A stretch of DNA of 17,598 nucleotides from an uncultured Synechococcus sp. (GTDB lineage: Bacteria; Cyanobacteriota; Cyanobacteriia; PCC-6307; Cyanobiaceae). Of the stretch, positions 6,841 through 17,598 are shown piece after piece. The DNA is taken from contig CAJWAH010000006.1 of the NCBI GenBank assembly GCA_913020095.1, positions 1 through 17,598 on the forward strand, given 5' to 3'. A program made the position numbers and the translations under genes. The notes under the pieces are model-generated. The model did no database searches, was not told where the DNA came from, and saw nothing but the letters and a program-made list of their open reading frames with translations. How positions within the stretch are numbered: the first letter of the stretch is position 1; each line of letters begins with the position of its first letter.

Positions 6841-9800
6841 GGCTGGCGGCAGCTGCTTGGGCATCGTTCACGCAGAACTGATGCCCCAAACGCACAAAGC
6901 ACCGTTGATCGGCGGCTTGCACCTCAGCCACCACCGGCACGCGGCTGCCCAAGGTTTCAGGATCGATGCGGTGCTGCTGCAAGCACTCGCGCAACTGATG
7001 CTGAACGGTGATGTCGGCGGCTTGCTGGCCATCGAGGCGCACAACAACCAAATCCAGTTGATCGATCAATGACACGTCGTCGACGATCAATTGCACCCGA
7101 TCATCGCGGCGGTCCACCTGACCCCAGAGCAGCAGTCGGGCGTCCACCATCAGATGGTCGCTGAGGCGCGCATAGGTTTTGGGGAACACCACAGCTTCAG
7201 CGCTGCCGGTGAGGTCTTCGATTTGCAAGATCGCCATGCGATCGCCCTTGCGGGTGGTGACCACACGCATCTCAGGCACCATCACCAGGGTGGACACCCG
7301 TTGCCGATCGGCCTGCTCAGACAGGCTGCCCAGACCAACGGGCATCAGCAGCCGGCGGGTGTCTTGCAGTTGCTTGAGCGGGTGATCGGAGAGATAGAAA
7401 CCCACCAGCTCCTTCTCCAAACGCAATTTTTCCGTGGGCGCGTAGTCGGGCACTGAGGCTGCTTTAGGGGCCGAAGCCGGCGTTGCGCTCGCGGCCTCAG
7501 CTTCGGAGCCTCCACCAAGCAGATCGAGCAGATTGCCCTGGCCGCTGGCGCGATCACGGGCCCGGGCCGTGGCCCAATCGAGCAGCAGATCCAAATCAGC
7601 CATCAACTGCGCCCGGTTGCCATCGGGCTCCAAGGCATCGAGGGCGCCGCTATGGATCAATGATTCCAGCGCGCGCCGGTTGAGCTGGCCAATGCCCGCC
7701 ATGCGATCACAGAGCTCAGCCAGCGAGGTGAACGGTCCATCGCTCTGGCGTGAGGCGATCAGGGCATGGATGGCTCCATCGCCGAGGTTTCGAACCGCTG
7801 AGAGGCCAAAGAGAATGCGCTGCCCCACGGGCGTGAAGTCAATGCCAGAACGGTTGACATCAGGGGGCAACACCGCGATCCCCATGGCGTTGCTATTGGC
7901 GATGTAGCGCTGGACTTTCTCCGTCACGCCGGCGTTCACCGTCAGCAACGCGGCCATGTAGGCCACGGGATAGTGAGCCTTCAGGTAAGCCGTCTGGTAC
8001 GTCACGGCGCCATAGGCCGTGGAATGGCTCTTGTTGAAGCAGTACTCGGCAAAGAGCACCATCTGATCAAAGAGCTCATCGGCCACCTTGGCGTCAACAC
8101 CCCGTTGACTCGCCCCTTCAACAAAAATGCCGCGATGCTTCTGCATCTCGGAGACTTTCTTTTTGCCCATGGCCCGGCGCAGCAGGTCGGCTTCACCGAG
8201 TGAGTAGCCCGCTAGATCCTGCGCAATCCGCATGATCTGCTCCTGATACACCATGATCCCGTAGGTCTCCTGCAGGATCGGCTGCAGCTTGGCGTCAGCA
8301 AATTCAATGGCCTCGCGGCCATGCTTGCGGTTGATGAATTTGGGAATCAAGCCGGCATCCAAGGGACCCGGCCTGTAGAGGGCCAAGATCGAGGAGATGT
8401 CCTCCAGCGACGACGGCTTGAGGTCGCGCACGATCTGGCGCATGCCGGTGGATTCCAGCTGGAAGATTCCCTCGAGATCACCGCGTGCTAGCAGCTGGTA
8501 GGTCTCCGGGTCATCAGCAGGAAGCTGGTCGGGATCGGGACGATCCCCATGCTCGGCACTGACCAGTTCGAGGGTCTTCTCGATCATGGTCAGGTTCTTG
8601 AGGCCGAGGAAATCCATCTTCAGCAGGCCCATGGATTCCACGTCTTCCATGAAGTACTGGGTGATCACCTGCCCATCGTTGTTGCGCTGCAGGGGCACCA
8701 ATTCATCGAGGGGGTCAGCGGCAATCACCACACCAGCGGCGTGCACACCAAAGGTTTTGTTGGTGCCCTCGATCCGGCGGGCCATATCGACCCAGCGCCT
8801 CACCTGGGGATCGCTTTCGTACTTCTGACGGAACTCGGGCTCCGGTGAATCGTCCGAAATCATCTGCGCCAATTTGGCAGGCTTGCCCCGCACCACTGGA
8901 ATCAACTTCGCCAGTCGGTCGGCATCGCCATAGGGGATATCCAGCACCCGCGCCACATCCTTCAGCACGGCCTTGGAGGTCATGCGGTTGAAGGTGATGA
9001 TCTGCGCCACCTTGTCATCGCCGTAGCGCTCGGTGACGTAGTCGATCACCTCACTGCGCCGAGCAATGCAGAAATCGGTATCGATATCAGGCATGGATTT
9101 GCGCTCTGGATTCAAGAAGCGCTCAAACAGCAATCCATTGCTGACCGGATCGATGTTGGTGATGCCCAGGGCATAGGCCACCAGGGATCCAGCGGCCGAT
9201 CCCCGGCCGGGGCCCACGGGGATGCCGTTATCACGGGCAAAGCGGATGTAATCCCAAACCACCAGGAAGTAGGTGGGGAATCCCATCTGCTCCATGATTT
9301 TGAGTTCATGGCGCATGCGCTCGCCATACACCTCATCGATGCTCGAATCGGCATCGAGCTGCAGGCGCTGGCGCAACCCCTGCTCGGTGACTTCATGGAG
9401 GTACGACACCGGCGTATGGCCTTCCGGAATGGGAAAGCGCGGCATCTGATAGCGGCCGAGGATGTCGTAGTCCTCCACCTTCTCGGCAACCGACACCGTG
9501 TTGTCGAGCGCCTGCTTCACCACCTCCGCCGGGAGGTGGTCAACGAAGAGACGCTCCATCTCCTCGCGACTTTTGATGTATTCCGTTCCGGTGTACCGCA
9601 GACGCTTCTCATCGGTGATCAACTTGCCCGTGAGCACGCACAGCAAGGCGTCGTGGGCTTCAACGTCGTCGCGACTCAGGTAGTGGGCGTCGTTTGTGGC
9701 AATCAGTTGGATGCCGAGCTCCCGCGAGAGGGTCAGCAGGCCGGTATTAACGATGCGATCTTCCGGTGAACCGTGGTCTTGAATCTCGAGGTAGAAGTCA

Positions 9801-10324
9801 TCGCCGAGCAGGTCGCGGTACCAGCTAGCCACCTGACGCGCCACATCCATGCGGCCGCGCAAAATCGCTTGGGGGATTTCACCGCCCAAGCAGGCCGTCG
9901 CCACAATCAGGCCTTCGCTGTATTGCTGCAGCAGGTGCTTATCGATGCAAGCGCGCGCAAAGATGCCGCGACCACGCATTCCGCGCAGATGGCTGATGCT
10001 GGTGAGCTTGACGAGGTTGCGGTAGCCAACGTTGTTCTTGGCCAACACCACCAGGTGATAGCGACGCTCTTTCTTCGGCTGGGGGTCATCGATGCTGCCG
10101 TTGACGACATACATCTCATTGCCAATGATCGGCTTGATGCCCGCTTTTGAGCACAGCTTCAGCAGCTCGATGGCGCCATACATCACCCCGTGATCGGTGA
10201 GGGCCACCGCTGGCATGCCGAGGTCAACGGCCCGCTGCACCATCGCAGGCAGCTGGGTCGCTCCATCCAAGAGGCTGTAATCGCTGTGGTTATGCAGAGG
10301 AACGAAGCTCAAGCCTGCAACCAC
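6785..10324 (-). CDS. dnaE: DNA polymerase III subunit alpha, contiguous (no intein split)
   Basis: This is the replicative polymerase catalytic subunit, 1179 residues. The N-terminal PHP domain keeps H11-N-H13-SDYS, D44-H45 and E70, residues typical of metal-binding PHP domains. The C-family palm has PDIDTDFC with D413 and D415, and a third catalytic aspartate, D571, in [11 protein letters not shown]. Fingers and beta-binding regions follow, including [13 protein letters not shown] near 760. An OB-fold near the C terminus has [19 protein letters not shown]. The Y761-C762 junction is where the split DnaE intein sits in many cyanobacteria; here the chain is continuous. The start is GTG 10324; TTG 10312 is an alternative, and both give the [11 protein letters not shown] opening. 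It follows gatA by 65 bp and ends inside the PAM68 gene. Confidence 0.97.
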   Translation of the reverse strand: MVAGLSFVPLHNHSDYSLLDGATQLPAMVQRAVDLGMPAVALTDHGVMYGAIELLKLCSKAGIKPIIGNEMYVVNGSIDDPQPKKERRYHLVVLAKNNVGYRNLVKLTSISHLRGMRGRGIFARACIDKHLLQQYSEGLIVATACLGGEIPQAILRGRMDVARQVASWYRDLLGDDFYLEIQDHGSPEDRIVNTGLLTLSRELGIQLIATNDAHYLSRDDVEAHDALLCVLTGKLITDEKRLRYTGTEYIKSREEMERLFVDHLPAEVVKQALDNTVSVAEKVEDYDILGRYQMPRFPIPEGHTPVSYLHEVTEQGLRQRLQLDADSSIDEVYGERMRHELKIMEQMGFPTYFLVVWDYIRFARDNGIPVGPGRGSAAGSLVAYALGITNIDPVSNGLLFERFLNPERKSMPDIDTDFCIARRSEVIDYVTERYGDDKVAQIITFNRMTSKAVLKDVARVLDIPYGDADRLAKLIPVVRGKPAKLAQMISDDSPEPEFRQKYESDPQVRRWVDMARRIEGTNKTFGVHAAGVVIAADPLDELVPLQRNNDGQVITQYFMEDVESMGLLKMDFLGLKNLTMIEKTLELVSAEHGDRPDPDQLPADDPETYQLLARGDLEGIFQLESTGMRQIVRDLKPSSLEDISSILALYRPGPLDAGLIPKFINRKHGREAIEFADAKLQPILQETYGIMVYQEQIMRIAQDLAGYSLGEADLLRRAMGKKKVSEMQKHRGIFVEGASQRGVDAKVADELFDQMVLFAEYCFNKSHSTAYGAVTYQTAYLKAHYPVAYMAALLTVNAGVTEKVQRYIANSNAMGIAVLPPDVNRSGIDFTPVGQRILFGLSAVRNLGDGAIHALIASRQSDGPFTSLAELCDRMAGIGQLNRRALESLIHSGALDALEPDGNRAQLMADLDLLLDWATARARDRASGQGNLLDLLGGGSEAEAASATPASAPKAASVPDYAPTEKLRLEKELVGFYLSDHPLKQLQDTRRLLMPVGLGSLSEQADRQRVSTLVMVPEMRVVTTRKGDRMAILQIEDLTGSAEAVVFPKTYARLSDHLMVDARLLLWGQVDRRDDRVQLIVDDVSLIDQLDLVVVRLDGQQAADITVQHQLRECLQQHRIDPETLGSRVPVVAEVQAADQRCFVRLGHQFCVNDAQAAAASLTAARFDVQLRHCAAAGC

Positions 10325-10349
10325 TGATCGAACACAGCCAGCCTACCGA

Positions 10350-10371
10350 GACACACCAGATCTGGGGTGCC
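10350..10371. repeat. 22-bp imperfect inverted repeat between gatA and dnaE
   Basis: The centre is the perfect palindrome CCAGATCTGG at 10355-10364. Outside it, after one mismatched pair, the flanks GACAC and GGTGCC continue the dyad (one G-T type mismatch-wobble included), giving half-sites of 11 bp. There is no loop and no following T-run on either strand, so it does not look like an intrinsic terminator. It lies 26 bases upstream of the dnaE start, where an operator would sit. A chance palindrome is possible. Confidence 0.4.
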
Positions 10372-10389
10372 AACTGCGACAGATTGCAG

Positions 10390-11847
10390 CTAGGCCACCA
10401 GAGGTGCCTGGGGGCGCTTGGCCATCACATCAGCCGCCTGCTCGTAGTGGTGCGCCACCTGCAACAGGCGCTCCTCCTGCAGCACCGGGGCCATCAGCTG
10501 CAAACCAATGGGCAAGCCCTGGCCGTCAAACCCGCAGGGAACACTGATGGCCGGCAGCCCAGCCAAGTTGGCGGGAATGGTCAGCAGGTCAGCCAGATAC
10601 ATCGCCAGCGGGTCATTGCTGTGCTCGCCGGGGGCAAAGGCGGTGGTGGGGGCGGTGGGGGTCAGCAGCAGATCCACCTGCTCAAAGGCGCGGTCAAACT
10701 CTTGGCGAATCAGGGTGCGCACCTGCTGGGCTTTTTTGTAGTAGGCATCGACATAGCCCGCAGACAGGGCATAGGTGCCGATCAAGATCCGGCGCTGCAC
10801 CTCATCACCAAACCCCTCGGCCCGGCTCTTGGCCGTCATCGCGCTCAGCGATTCGGCATCGGCACTGCGATAGCCGTATTTGACGCCGTCGTAGCGGGCC
10901 AGGTTGGCGGACGCCTCCGATGGGGCAATCACGTAGTAGGTGGCAATGCCGGCCTGGAAGCGCGGGCAGCTGACCTCCATCAATTCACAGCCCAAGCTGG
11001 CCAGCTGCTCAGCAGCAGCTTTGACCGAAGCTTCCACCTCAGGCTGAAGCCCCTCGACAAACGCCTCTTTGAGGATGCCAATTTTCAGCCCTTGAATCGG
11101 GCGATTCAGCGCAGCGCTGTAGTCAGGCACCGGCACATCCAGGCTGGTGGAATCGCGGGGGTCATGGCCCGCAATCACCTGAAGCACAGCAGCGGAATCA
11201 GCCACGGTGCGACTAAAGGGGCCGATCTGATCGAGGGAACTGGCAAAGGCCACCAAGCCCCAGCGGCTGACCCGGCCATAGGTGGGCTTGAGGCCAACAA
11301 CGCCGCAAAAACTGGCGGGCTGGCGAATCGAGCCGCCAGTGTCGGAGCCCAGGGCAACGTCACATTGACCCGCCGCCACGCAGGCTGCACTGCCGCCTGA
11401 ACTACCGCCTGGCACACGCCCTGGATCCCAGGGGTTGGAGGTCATGCCAAAGGCGGAGGTCTCGGTGGAGCTGCCCATGGCGAACTCATCGAGATTGGTT
11501 TTGCCCACCATCACGGCACCCGCTTTCCACAGCCGCTCGGTGACGGTGGATTCATAGGGGGGCACGAAGTTCTCCAGCATGCGGCTGGAGCAGGTGGTGG
11601 TGACGCCCTTGGTGCAGAGGTTGTCCTTAATTCCGATGGTCACCCCAGCCAGCGGGCCAGGATCTTGCTTGGCAGCAAGGGCTTGATCCACCGCCTCGGC
11701 TTGGGCCCGGGCCTGGTCGCCCGTGACGTTGACGAACGCCTTCAGTTCCGGTTCGGTCGCTGCAATGCGTTCGAGCGCCTGCTCGCTGTGCTCCTTGGCT
11801 GTTGCGGAGCCGTTGCGGAGGGCATCGGACCAAGCGCCGATGGGCAT
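10390..11847 (-). CDS. gatA: Glutamyl/aspartyl-tRNA(Gln/Asn) amidotransferase subunit A
   Basis: GatA is the amidase subunit of GatCAB, which releases ammonia from glutamine so that misacylated Glu-tRNA(Gln) can be converted to Gln-tRNA(Gln). The 485-residue product has the amidase-signature catalytic triad: K74 in GIKDN, the cis-serine S149 in [10 protein letters not shown], and S173 in [11 protein letters not shown]. The spacings (75 and 99 residues from Lys) match the family. Further conserved stretches are [22 protein letters not shown] and the C-terminal [13 protein letters not shown] segment. ATG 11847 gives [19 protein letters not shown]; a longer open frame to 11979 would run into the DUF1816 gene and looks nonconserved. 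It lies 49 bp after that gene and 65 bp before dnaE. gatB and gatC are not in the window. Confidence 0.96.
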   Translation of the reverse strand: MPIGAWSDALRNGSATAKEHSEQALERIAATEPELKAFVNVTGDQARAQAEAVDQALAAKQDPGPLAGVTIGIKDNLCTKGVTTTCSSRMLENFVPPYESTVTERLWKAGAVMVGKTNLDEFAMGSSTETSAFGMTSNPWDPGRVPGGSSGGSAACVAAGQCDVALGSDTGGSIRQPASFCGVVGLKPTYGRVSRWGLVAFASSLDQIGPFSRTVADSAAVLQVIAGHDPRDSTSLDVPVPDYSAALNRPIQGLKIGILKEAFVEGLQPEVEASVKAAAEQLASLGCELMEVSCPRFQAGIATYYVIAPSEASANLARYDGVKYGYRSADAESLSAMTAKSRAEGFGDEVQRRILIGTYALSAGYVDAYYKKAQQVRTLIRQEFDRAFEQVDLLLTPTAPTTAFAPGEHSNDPLAMYLADLLTIPANLAGLPAISVPCGFDGQGLPIGLQLMAPVLQEERLLQVAHHYEQAADVMAKRPQAPLVA

Positions 11848-11896
11848 AGCGAAGAGCAGCTGATGGCTTTGGACGCTATCAAGGCGCCGGTGCTGA

Positions 11897-12127
11897 TCAG
11901 CCTTGAGGGTGCTCAATGGTGAACGGTTCGCTGCGGCGCGTACGCAGCAACTGATGCTCCAGCACGGCAGGAGATTCACTGCGCAGGTCCGAGAGGAAGG
12001 TCTCGAGCTCGCGCTCCAGGGTGCTACGGCGCACGAACGGACCGAACCAGTAGGTCACATCAGGATTGCGACTCTCGACTCGGGCCCACCAGGCCAGACC
12101 CAACAGGTTTGCCGAGGCACGCAACAT
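11897..12127 (-). CDS. DUF1816-domain small protein
   Basis: The 76-residue product carries [24 protein letters not shown] near its start, the hallmark of the cyanobacterial DUF1816 family. A charged helical part follows with [18 protein letters not shown] and the tail [10 protein letters not shown]. There is no signal peptide or membrane segment. The biochemical role of the family is unknown to me. ATG 12127 places the conserved tryptophans about nine residues from the start, as is usual for the family. An ATG at 12151 would add eight residues, MRGNPSRS. Neither start has a good Shine-Dalgarno. It sits 50 bp after rlmB and 49 bp before gatA on the same strand, so it is probably read through as part of the long operon. 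Confidence 0.8.
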   Translation of the reverse strand: MLRASANLLGLAWWARVESRNPDVTYWFGPFVRRSTLERELETFLSDLRSESPAVLEHQLLRTRRSEPFTIEHPQG

Positions 12128-12177
12128 GGAACGGGAAGGATTTCCCCTCATTGTGAAGGAAAACCCCTAGGGCCGCC

Positions 12178-13545
12178 TTAAAGACGAATATCCGCATCCA
12201 GCGCCGCCGGCACCTCAGCCGCAGGAGCCGCCTCAACAGGAGCCTCAGCCCCAGCAGCTGCGGGTTGCTGCCCCTGCAGTTGCAATCGCTGGAGCCGCGG
12301 AGCGGGGTCGTTGCCCTTGAGGGCGCCCATCCAGTTGCGGCGGGCCACCTCGTACAGCAGCAGGGCTGTGGCCACCGAGGCATTGAGGCTTGGCGTGACC
12401 CCGCGCAGGGGGATCCGAATCAGCTGATCGCAGTGACGCCGGGTCAGCATGGAAAGCCCTTGGCCCTCAGAGCCGGTGACCACCACCAGTGGACCATCGA
12501 GATCAGCCTCGGCCAGGGTTGCACTGCCTTCTTCAGCCAAACCAACAACCCGATAACCAGCGTCCTTGAGGCGCTCCAGGGAGCGGTTGAGATTGACCAC
12601 GCGGGCCACCGGCAAGTGCTCCAGGGCCCCAGCCGCCACCTTGGCGACCGATCCGGTCAAACCAGCACTGCGGCGTTGGGGCAACACCAGCCCATGGGCG
12701 CCGAGGGCCTCAGCGCTGCGCACAATCGCGCCGAGGTTGTGGGGATCGGTCAGACCATCAACAGCCATCAGCAGCGGTGCCTCCCCCAGGCCTGCACAGC
12801 TCTCGATCAAGGTCTCCAGGTCGTGGGTTTGCGCAGCGGCGGTCTGCAACACGATCCCTTGGTGAACGGCCCCGCCGCTGAGCTGGGCCAACCGGGCCCA
12901 GGTGACCTCTTCCACCAGCACCCCAGAGGATTTGGCTTCGCGCAACAACTGCAAAAAGCGGCTGCGGAAGCGCAGCTCTGGCGTGCACCAAATGCGGTGA
13001 ATCGGACGCTCGCTTTCAAGAATTGCCTGGGAGGCATGTAGACCCCAGACCAAATCGTTGTGTTCCGGGGGCGTCAGGCTTTCGGCTTCCGGTTCGCGCT
13101 GGAGGTCGCTTTGGGGGCGGCCATAACGGGGCGCTGGACGGCCACCGCGGTCGGTGCGATCCGAGCGACCACCACGATCAAAGCGGTTATTACGAGCAGC
13201 GCGGTCAAACCGTCCGCTGGGCCGGCCGTCGGAATCAGGCCGGTAGCGGCGATCCCGCGGAGCGCCATCGCGCTCGAAACGATCCCCGCCACCAGGGCCG
13301 CCGCGACGTTCAAAACGATCTCCTCCACCGCCAGGGCCACCACGGCGCTCAAAGCGGTCACCGCCTCCAGGTCCGCCACGGCGCCCATAGCGGTCGCCAC
13401 CTCCAGGGCCACCGCGGCGCTCATTGCGGTCGCCTCCGCCTGGACCACCACGGCGCTCGTAGCGATCGCCTCCACCGCGACGTGCCGGGGGCCTGCCAGC
13501 CCCATCGGGGCGGCCAAAAGAACGGCGAGGACGGGGAGTTGCCAT
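12178..13545 (-). CDS. rlmB: TrmH/SpoU-family 23S rRNA 2'-O-methyltransferase with RGG-repeat N terminus
   Basis: The 455-residue protein has three parts. Residues 1-160 are a disordered Arg/Gly/Asp-rich extension with five near-identical 12-residue repeats (RRGGPGGGDRFE type). Residues 163-240 are the SpoU substrate-binding domain (DLVWGLHASQAILESERPIHR). Residues 255-402 are the knotted SPOUT methyltransferase, with motif 1 DPHNLGAIVRSAEALG (267-282, N270, R276), motif 2 VVTGSEGQGLS (355-365) and motif 3 IPLRGVTPSLNASVA. An Ala/Pro-rich tail of about 45 residues ends the protein. Family members methylate G2251 of 23S rRNA with SAM; that exact target is inferred. Ordinary RlmB is about 250 residues, so the extension is unusual. 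RGG regions commonly bind RNA. The ATG start lies 27 bp after mrnC, another 23S rRNA maturation gene. Confidence 0.92.
   Translation of the reverse strand: MATPRPRRSFGRPDGAGRPPARRGGGDRYERRGGPGGGDRNERRGGPGGGDRYGRRGGPGGGDRFERRGGPGGGGDRFERRGGPGGGDRFERDGAPRDRRYRPDSDGRPSGRFDRAARNNRFDRGGRSDRTDRGGRPAPRYGRPQSDLQREPEAESLTPPEHNDLVWGLHASQAILESERPIHRIWCTPELRFRSRFLQLLREAKSSGVLVEEVTWARLAQLSGGAVHQGIVLQTAAAQTHDLETLIESCAGLGEAPLLMAVDGLTDPHNLGAIVRSAEALGAHGLVLPQRRSAGLTGSVAKVAAGALEHLPVARVVNLNRSLERLKDAGYRVVGLAEEGSATLAEADLDGPLVVVTGSEGQGLSMLTRRHCDQLIRIPLRGVTPSLNASVATALLLYEVARRNWMGALKGNDPAPRLQRLQLQGQQPAAAGAEAPVEAAPAAEVPAALDADIRL
13273..13455 (-). repeat. Tandem 36-bp minisatellite coding for RGG-type repeats in rlmB
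   Basis: Five tandem units lie in frame in rlmB, corresponding to residues 31-91. Four units are 36 bp (12 residues) and one is 39 bp because of an extra Gly codon. A partial unit (RRGGGDRYE) precedes them at residues 22-30. Variation is concentrated at the residue after DR, which is Asn, Tyr or Phe, and at the Glu/Gly after it. Such in-frame repeats can gain or lose units by slippage without disrupting the gene. Confidence 0.9.
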
Positions 13546-13572
13546 GAAGCTGGTATCAAAAACCCGGCCCGA

Positions 13573-13927
13573 TCACCCCAAATCCAACTCGTGGAACAGC
13601 TGCTGAAGCCGTTCGGGGTGGTTGAGGTAGAGCCAGCCCACCATTGTCTCAAATCCTGAGGCCCGGCCATAGACGCTGGGGTCACCACGGCGGGGACCAC
13701 GGCCACAGGCATTGCGTCCACGCCGGACCCAGTCGAGCTCCTCGGCATTGAGCAGGGGCTCAAGCTTGGCGAGGGCTTCGCTTTGGGCTTCGGCCCGAAC
13801 CAAGGCCACAGCTCGTTTGTGGAGCTCTTGCACCGTGCCCTCTTGGGCCACCAATCCACGGCGCTGATGCAGCTCCCAGACCGCATCACCCAGCCAAGCC
13901 AGCTGGGCTGGGCCTGGTTGGCAGCCT

Positions 13928-13941
<14 letters not shown>
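13573..13941 (-). CDS. mrnC: Mini-ribonuclease III
   Basis: Mini-RNase III is a dimeric RNase III catalytic domain without the double-stranded-RNA-binding domain. In Bacillus it matures the 23S rRNA ends. The 122-residue product shows LAWLGDAVWELH (D19, E23) near the N terminus, KRAVALVRAEAQ, the RRGRNA signature near residue 74, and YGRASGFETMVGWLYL (E98), which together make up the RNase III core. The only plausible start in frame is TTG at 13941-13939. It is 14 bases inside the end of the STAS gene, and a stop lies a few codons further upstream. It sits directly before rlmB, so two 23S rRNA maturation genes are adjacent. Assignment is confident; the TTG start implies low or coupled translation. 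Confidence 0.92.
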
Positions 13942-16533
<2,592 letters not shown>

Positions 16534-16546
16534 CACTCAAACAGAC

Positions 16547-16579
16547 AAAAAAAAGACCCGGATGCAACAGCATCCTGGG
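16547..16579 (-). terminator. Intrinsic terminator just upstream of trpD
   Basis: Read on the minus strand, a GC-rich hairpin forms from CCCAGGATGC, loop TGTT and GCATCCGGG, with one bulged base and one G-T wobble. TC and then eight T residues (16554-16547) follow directly. This is a textbook rho-independent shape, and the strand is clear because only minus has the T-run. It lies 72 bases after the DUF3288 gene stop and 14 bases before the trpD ATG. It probably ends the DUF3288 transcript. Because trpD lacks room for a full promoter after the T-run, it could instead act as an attenuator for the trpD operon. Confidence 0.78.
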
Positions 16580-16651
16580 CCAGGTGATGGGGACGGCACA
16601 TATTTAACGCATCAAAGCCTCAAAAATCTGTCGCCCGGACGCTAATCACCC

Positions 16652-16990
16652 TTAAGCGGGCGATTCGGAATCCGACGCATCAAAGCCACTGCCCACAGCC
16701 GGGGTCTCCAGAGATCCCCCTTGGCCGGGCCGGTAGCCAGCAGCCCACAACTGCTGGACCCGTGCATTGAGCTGATCACGACTGAGTTTCCACAGCTTGA
16801 TGACCTTCTCAAGATCAGCCTTCAACGCCACAGCTCCGGGAAAACCGTCGTAGCGAATCAGCAAGCGGGCGGCATCCACCAACTGGTCATCAGTGGGTGT
16901 TGTGGCCGCCAGCAAACCGTCCACCAGATCACGGTCGGAGGCCTCCAAAGGATGGGCCTGCTGCGCTGAGGCTTCTGGCGAGGCGCCCAT
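16652..16990 (-). CDS. DUF3288-like small cytosolic protein
   Basis: The 112-residue product carries HPLEASDRDLVDGLLA, then DAARLLIRYDGFPGAVALK, LEKVIKLWKLSRDQL and a Gly/Ser-rich tail ending SDSESPA. The LxRYxGFPGA core and the spacing fit the cyanobacterial DUF3288 family as I remember it. There is no signal peptide, no membrane segment and no catalytic motif that I can see, and the function is unknown. The N terminus (MGASPEASAQQ) and C terminus are probably disordered. The ATG at 16990 is divergent from the ABC exporter gene across a 54-bp gap. A strong intrinsic terminator follows the stop by 72 bases, so it appears to be a single-gene unit. Confidence 0.75.
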   Translation of the reverse strand: MGASPEASAQQAHPLEASDRDLVDGLLAATTPTDDQLVDAARLLIRYDGFPGAVALKADLEKVIKLWKLSRDQLNARVQQLWAAGYRPGQGGSLETPAVGSGFDASDSESPA

Positions 16991-17044
16991 GGCTCACGGC
17001 GATGCAAAACGAGCCCGTAGTTTGGGCCCATCACCGCAACCTTG

Positions 17045-17598
17045 ATGGCCGGCCAACTCAAGCTGGGATTAATTGCCCGCTATCTCCGGCCGCAGCGCGG
17101 GATTTTGCTGCGCGGCGCCTTGGCTTTGGTGCTGGTCAACATCGTTGGCGTCAGCTTGCCGCTGCTGGTGCAGCGCACGGTGAATGAACTGCAACCGGGC
17201 TTTTCTCTGCCCCAGCTCCTGCAGCAGGCGCTGATTATTGCTGGCCTCGCCACCTTGATGGGTGCGGTGAGGCTGTGGTCGCGCTTGTTGGTGTTTGGCG
17301 CTGGGCGGCAAGTGGAAGTGACCCTGCGCCAACGCATCTTTGATCACCTGCTGAAGCAAGAACCGGGCTGGGTGCAACGCACCGGCAGTGGTGAGGTGAT
17401 CAGCCGCTCCACCAGTGATGTGGAAAACGTGCGGCGCTTGCTGGGCTTTGCCCTGCTCAGCCTCACCAACACGGTGCTGGTCTACAGCTTCACGCTGCCA
17501 GCGATGCTGACGATTGACCCCTGGCTCAGCCTGGCGGCCATCTCCCTCTACCCGGTGATGCTGTTGGTGGTGCGCGTTAGCGGCGGCCGAATGATGGG
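17045..17598 (+). CDS. ABC exporter, transmembrane part (MsbA-like), N-terminal portion
   Basis: The frame is open from ATG 17045 to the right edge, giving 184 codons of a longer gene. The sequence has membrane helices near residues 20-45 (LLRGALALVLVNIVGVSLPL), 60-80 (LIIAGLATLMGAVRLWSRLL) and two more near 140-180. The ABC-exporter coupling signature is visible: VEVTLRQRIFDHLLKQEPGW followed by RTGSGEVISRSTSDVENVRRLL. This matches the type IV half-transporter fold seen in MsbA and related lipid or drug exporters. The nucleotide-binding domain lies beyond the window. Substrate cannot be told from this part. The start is divergent from the DUF3288 gene (54-bp gap) and lacks a strong Shine-Dalgarno. 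Confidence 0.9.
   Translation, partial: MAGQLKLGLIARYLRPQRGILLRGALALVLVNIVGVSLPLLVQRTVNELQPGFSLPQLLQQALIIAGLATLMGAVRLWSRLLVFGAGRQVEVTLRQRIFDHLLKQEPGWVQRTGSGEVISRSTSDVENVRRLLGFALLSLTNTVLVYSFTLPAMLTIDPWLSLAAISLYPVMLLVVRVSGGRMM

Noticed and set aside
10384..11400. 338-codon plus-strand open frame opposite gatA
   Set aside because: It is a shadow of a high-GC gene: GatA on the other strand has all catalytic residues, and the plus-strand product is Gln/His/Gly-rich with no recognisable domain.
13273..13455. CRISPR array
   Set aside because: The repeats are directly adjacent 36-bp units with no unique spacers, and they code in frame for RGG-type peptides.
7238..13469. HIP1 palindromes (GCGATCGC), noted at 7238-7245 and 13462-13469
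   Set aside because: I found only two, too few to suggest the strong enrichment seen in many freshwater cyanobacteria.
12265..13659. Long plus-strand frames opposite rlmB, one very rich in Ala and Thr
   Set aside because: They are reverse readings of the methyltransferase and of its RGG repeats. The repeat makes artificial long frames on all readings.
16547..16606. 22-codon leader peptide before trpD for classical attenuation
   Set aside because: It contains no Trp codons and has no Shine-Dalgarno, so ribosome stalling for tryptophan is not supported.

Overview
The window looks like chromosome from a picocyanobacterium, most likely of the Synechococcus/Cyanobium group. The evidence is a PAM68-type photosystem II assembly protein directly after rpsO, a secreted pentapeptide-repeat protein of the thylakoid-lumen kind, small proteins of the cyanobacterial families DUF1816 and DUF3288, a cyanobacterial-type RsmA, and a moderately high GC content (about 60% by eye). 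DnaE is one uninterrupted chain, whereas many other cyanobacteria split it with an intein. Genes are packed tightly, most gaps are under 60 bp, and I see no tRNA, rRNA, insertion sequence, phage gene or CRISPR array. It reads as core genome, not an island.

Layout. Positions 1-1486 (minus): yraN-rsmA-ispE, with ispE cut by the window edge. Positions 1559-2389 (plus): a secreted pentapeptide-repeat protein and a 118-residue protein of unknown function, probably one transcript. Positions 2386-2534: a small AT-richer convergent zone with a candidate 35-codon hydrophobic ORF on the minus strand. Positions 2532-5452 (minus): a predicted lipoprotein, a small exported protein and DNA primase (dnaG). 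Positions 5474-6840 (plus): ruvA, rpsO and the PAM68-family gene. Positions 6785-16990 (minus): a long same-direction run in transcription order of DUF3288 protein, trpD, carA, STAS-domain protein, mini-RNase III (mrnC), RlmB-type 23S rRNA methyltransferase, DUF1816 protein, gatA and dnaE. A strong intrinsic terminator separates the DUF3288 gene from trpD. Positions 17045-17598 (plus): the start of an MsbA-like ABC exporter.

How the genes fit together. DnaG, DnaE and RuvA serve replication and recombination. RsmA, mini-RNase III and RlmB act on ribosomal RNA, and RpsO and GatA serve translation. TrpD and CarA serve amino-acid and nucleotide supply. PAM68 and the lumenal pentapeptide protein belong to the photosynthetic membrane. 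Most of the window is well-known housekeeping. The points worth a second look are small-scale: the candidate sORF below dnaG, the unusual start of the STAS gene, the terminator almost touching trpD, the RGG-type minisatellite in rlmB, the intein-free DnaE junction, the 56-bp tail-to-tail overlap of dnaE with the PAM68 gene, and a 22-bp inverted repeat before dnaE. I found no convincing new multi-gene system.
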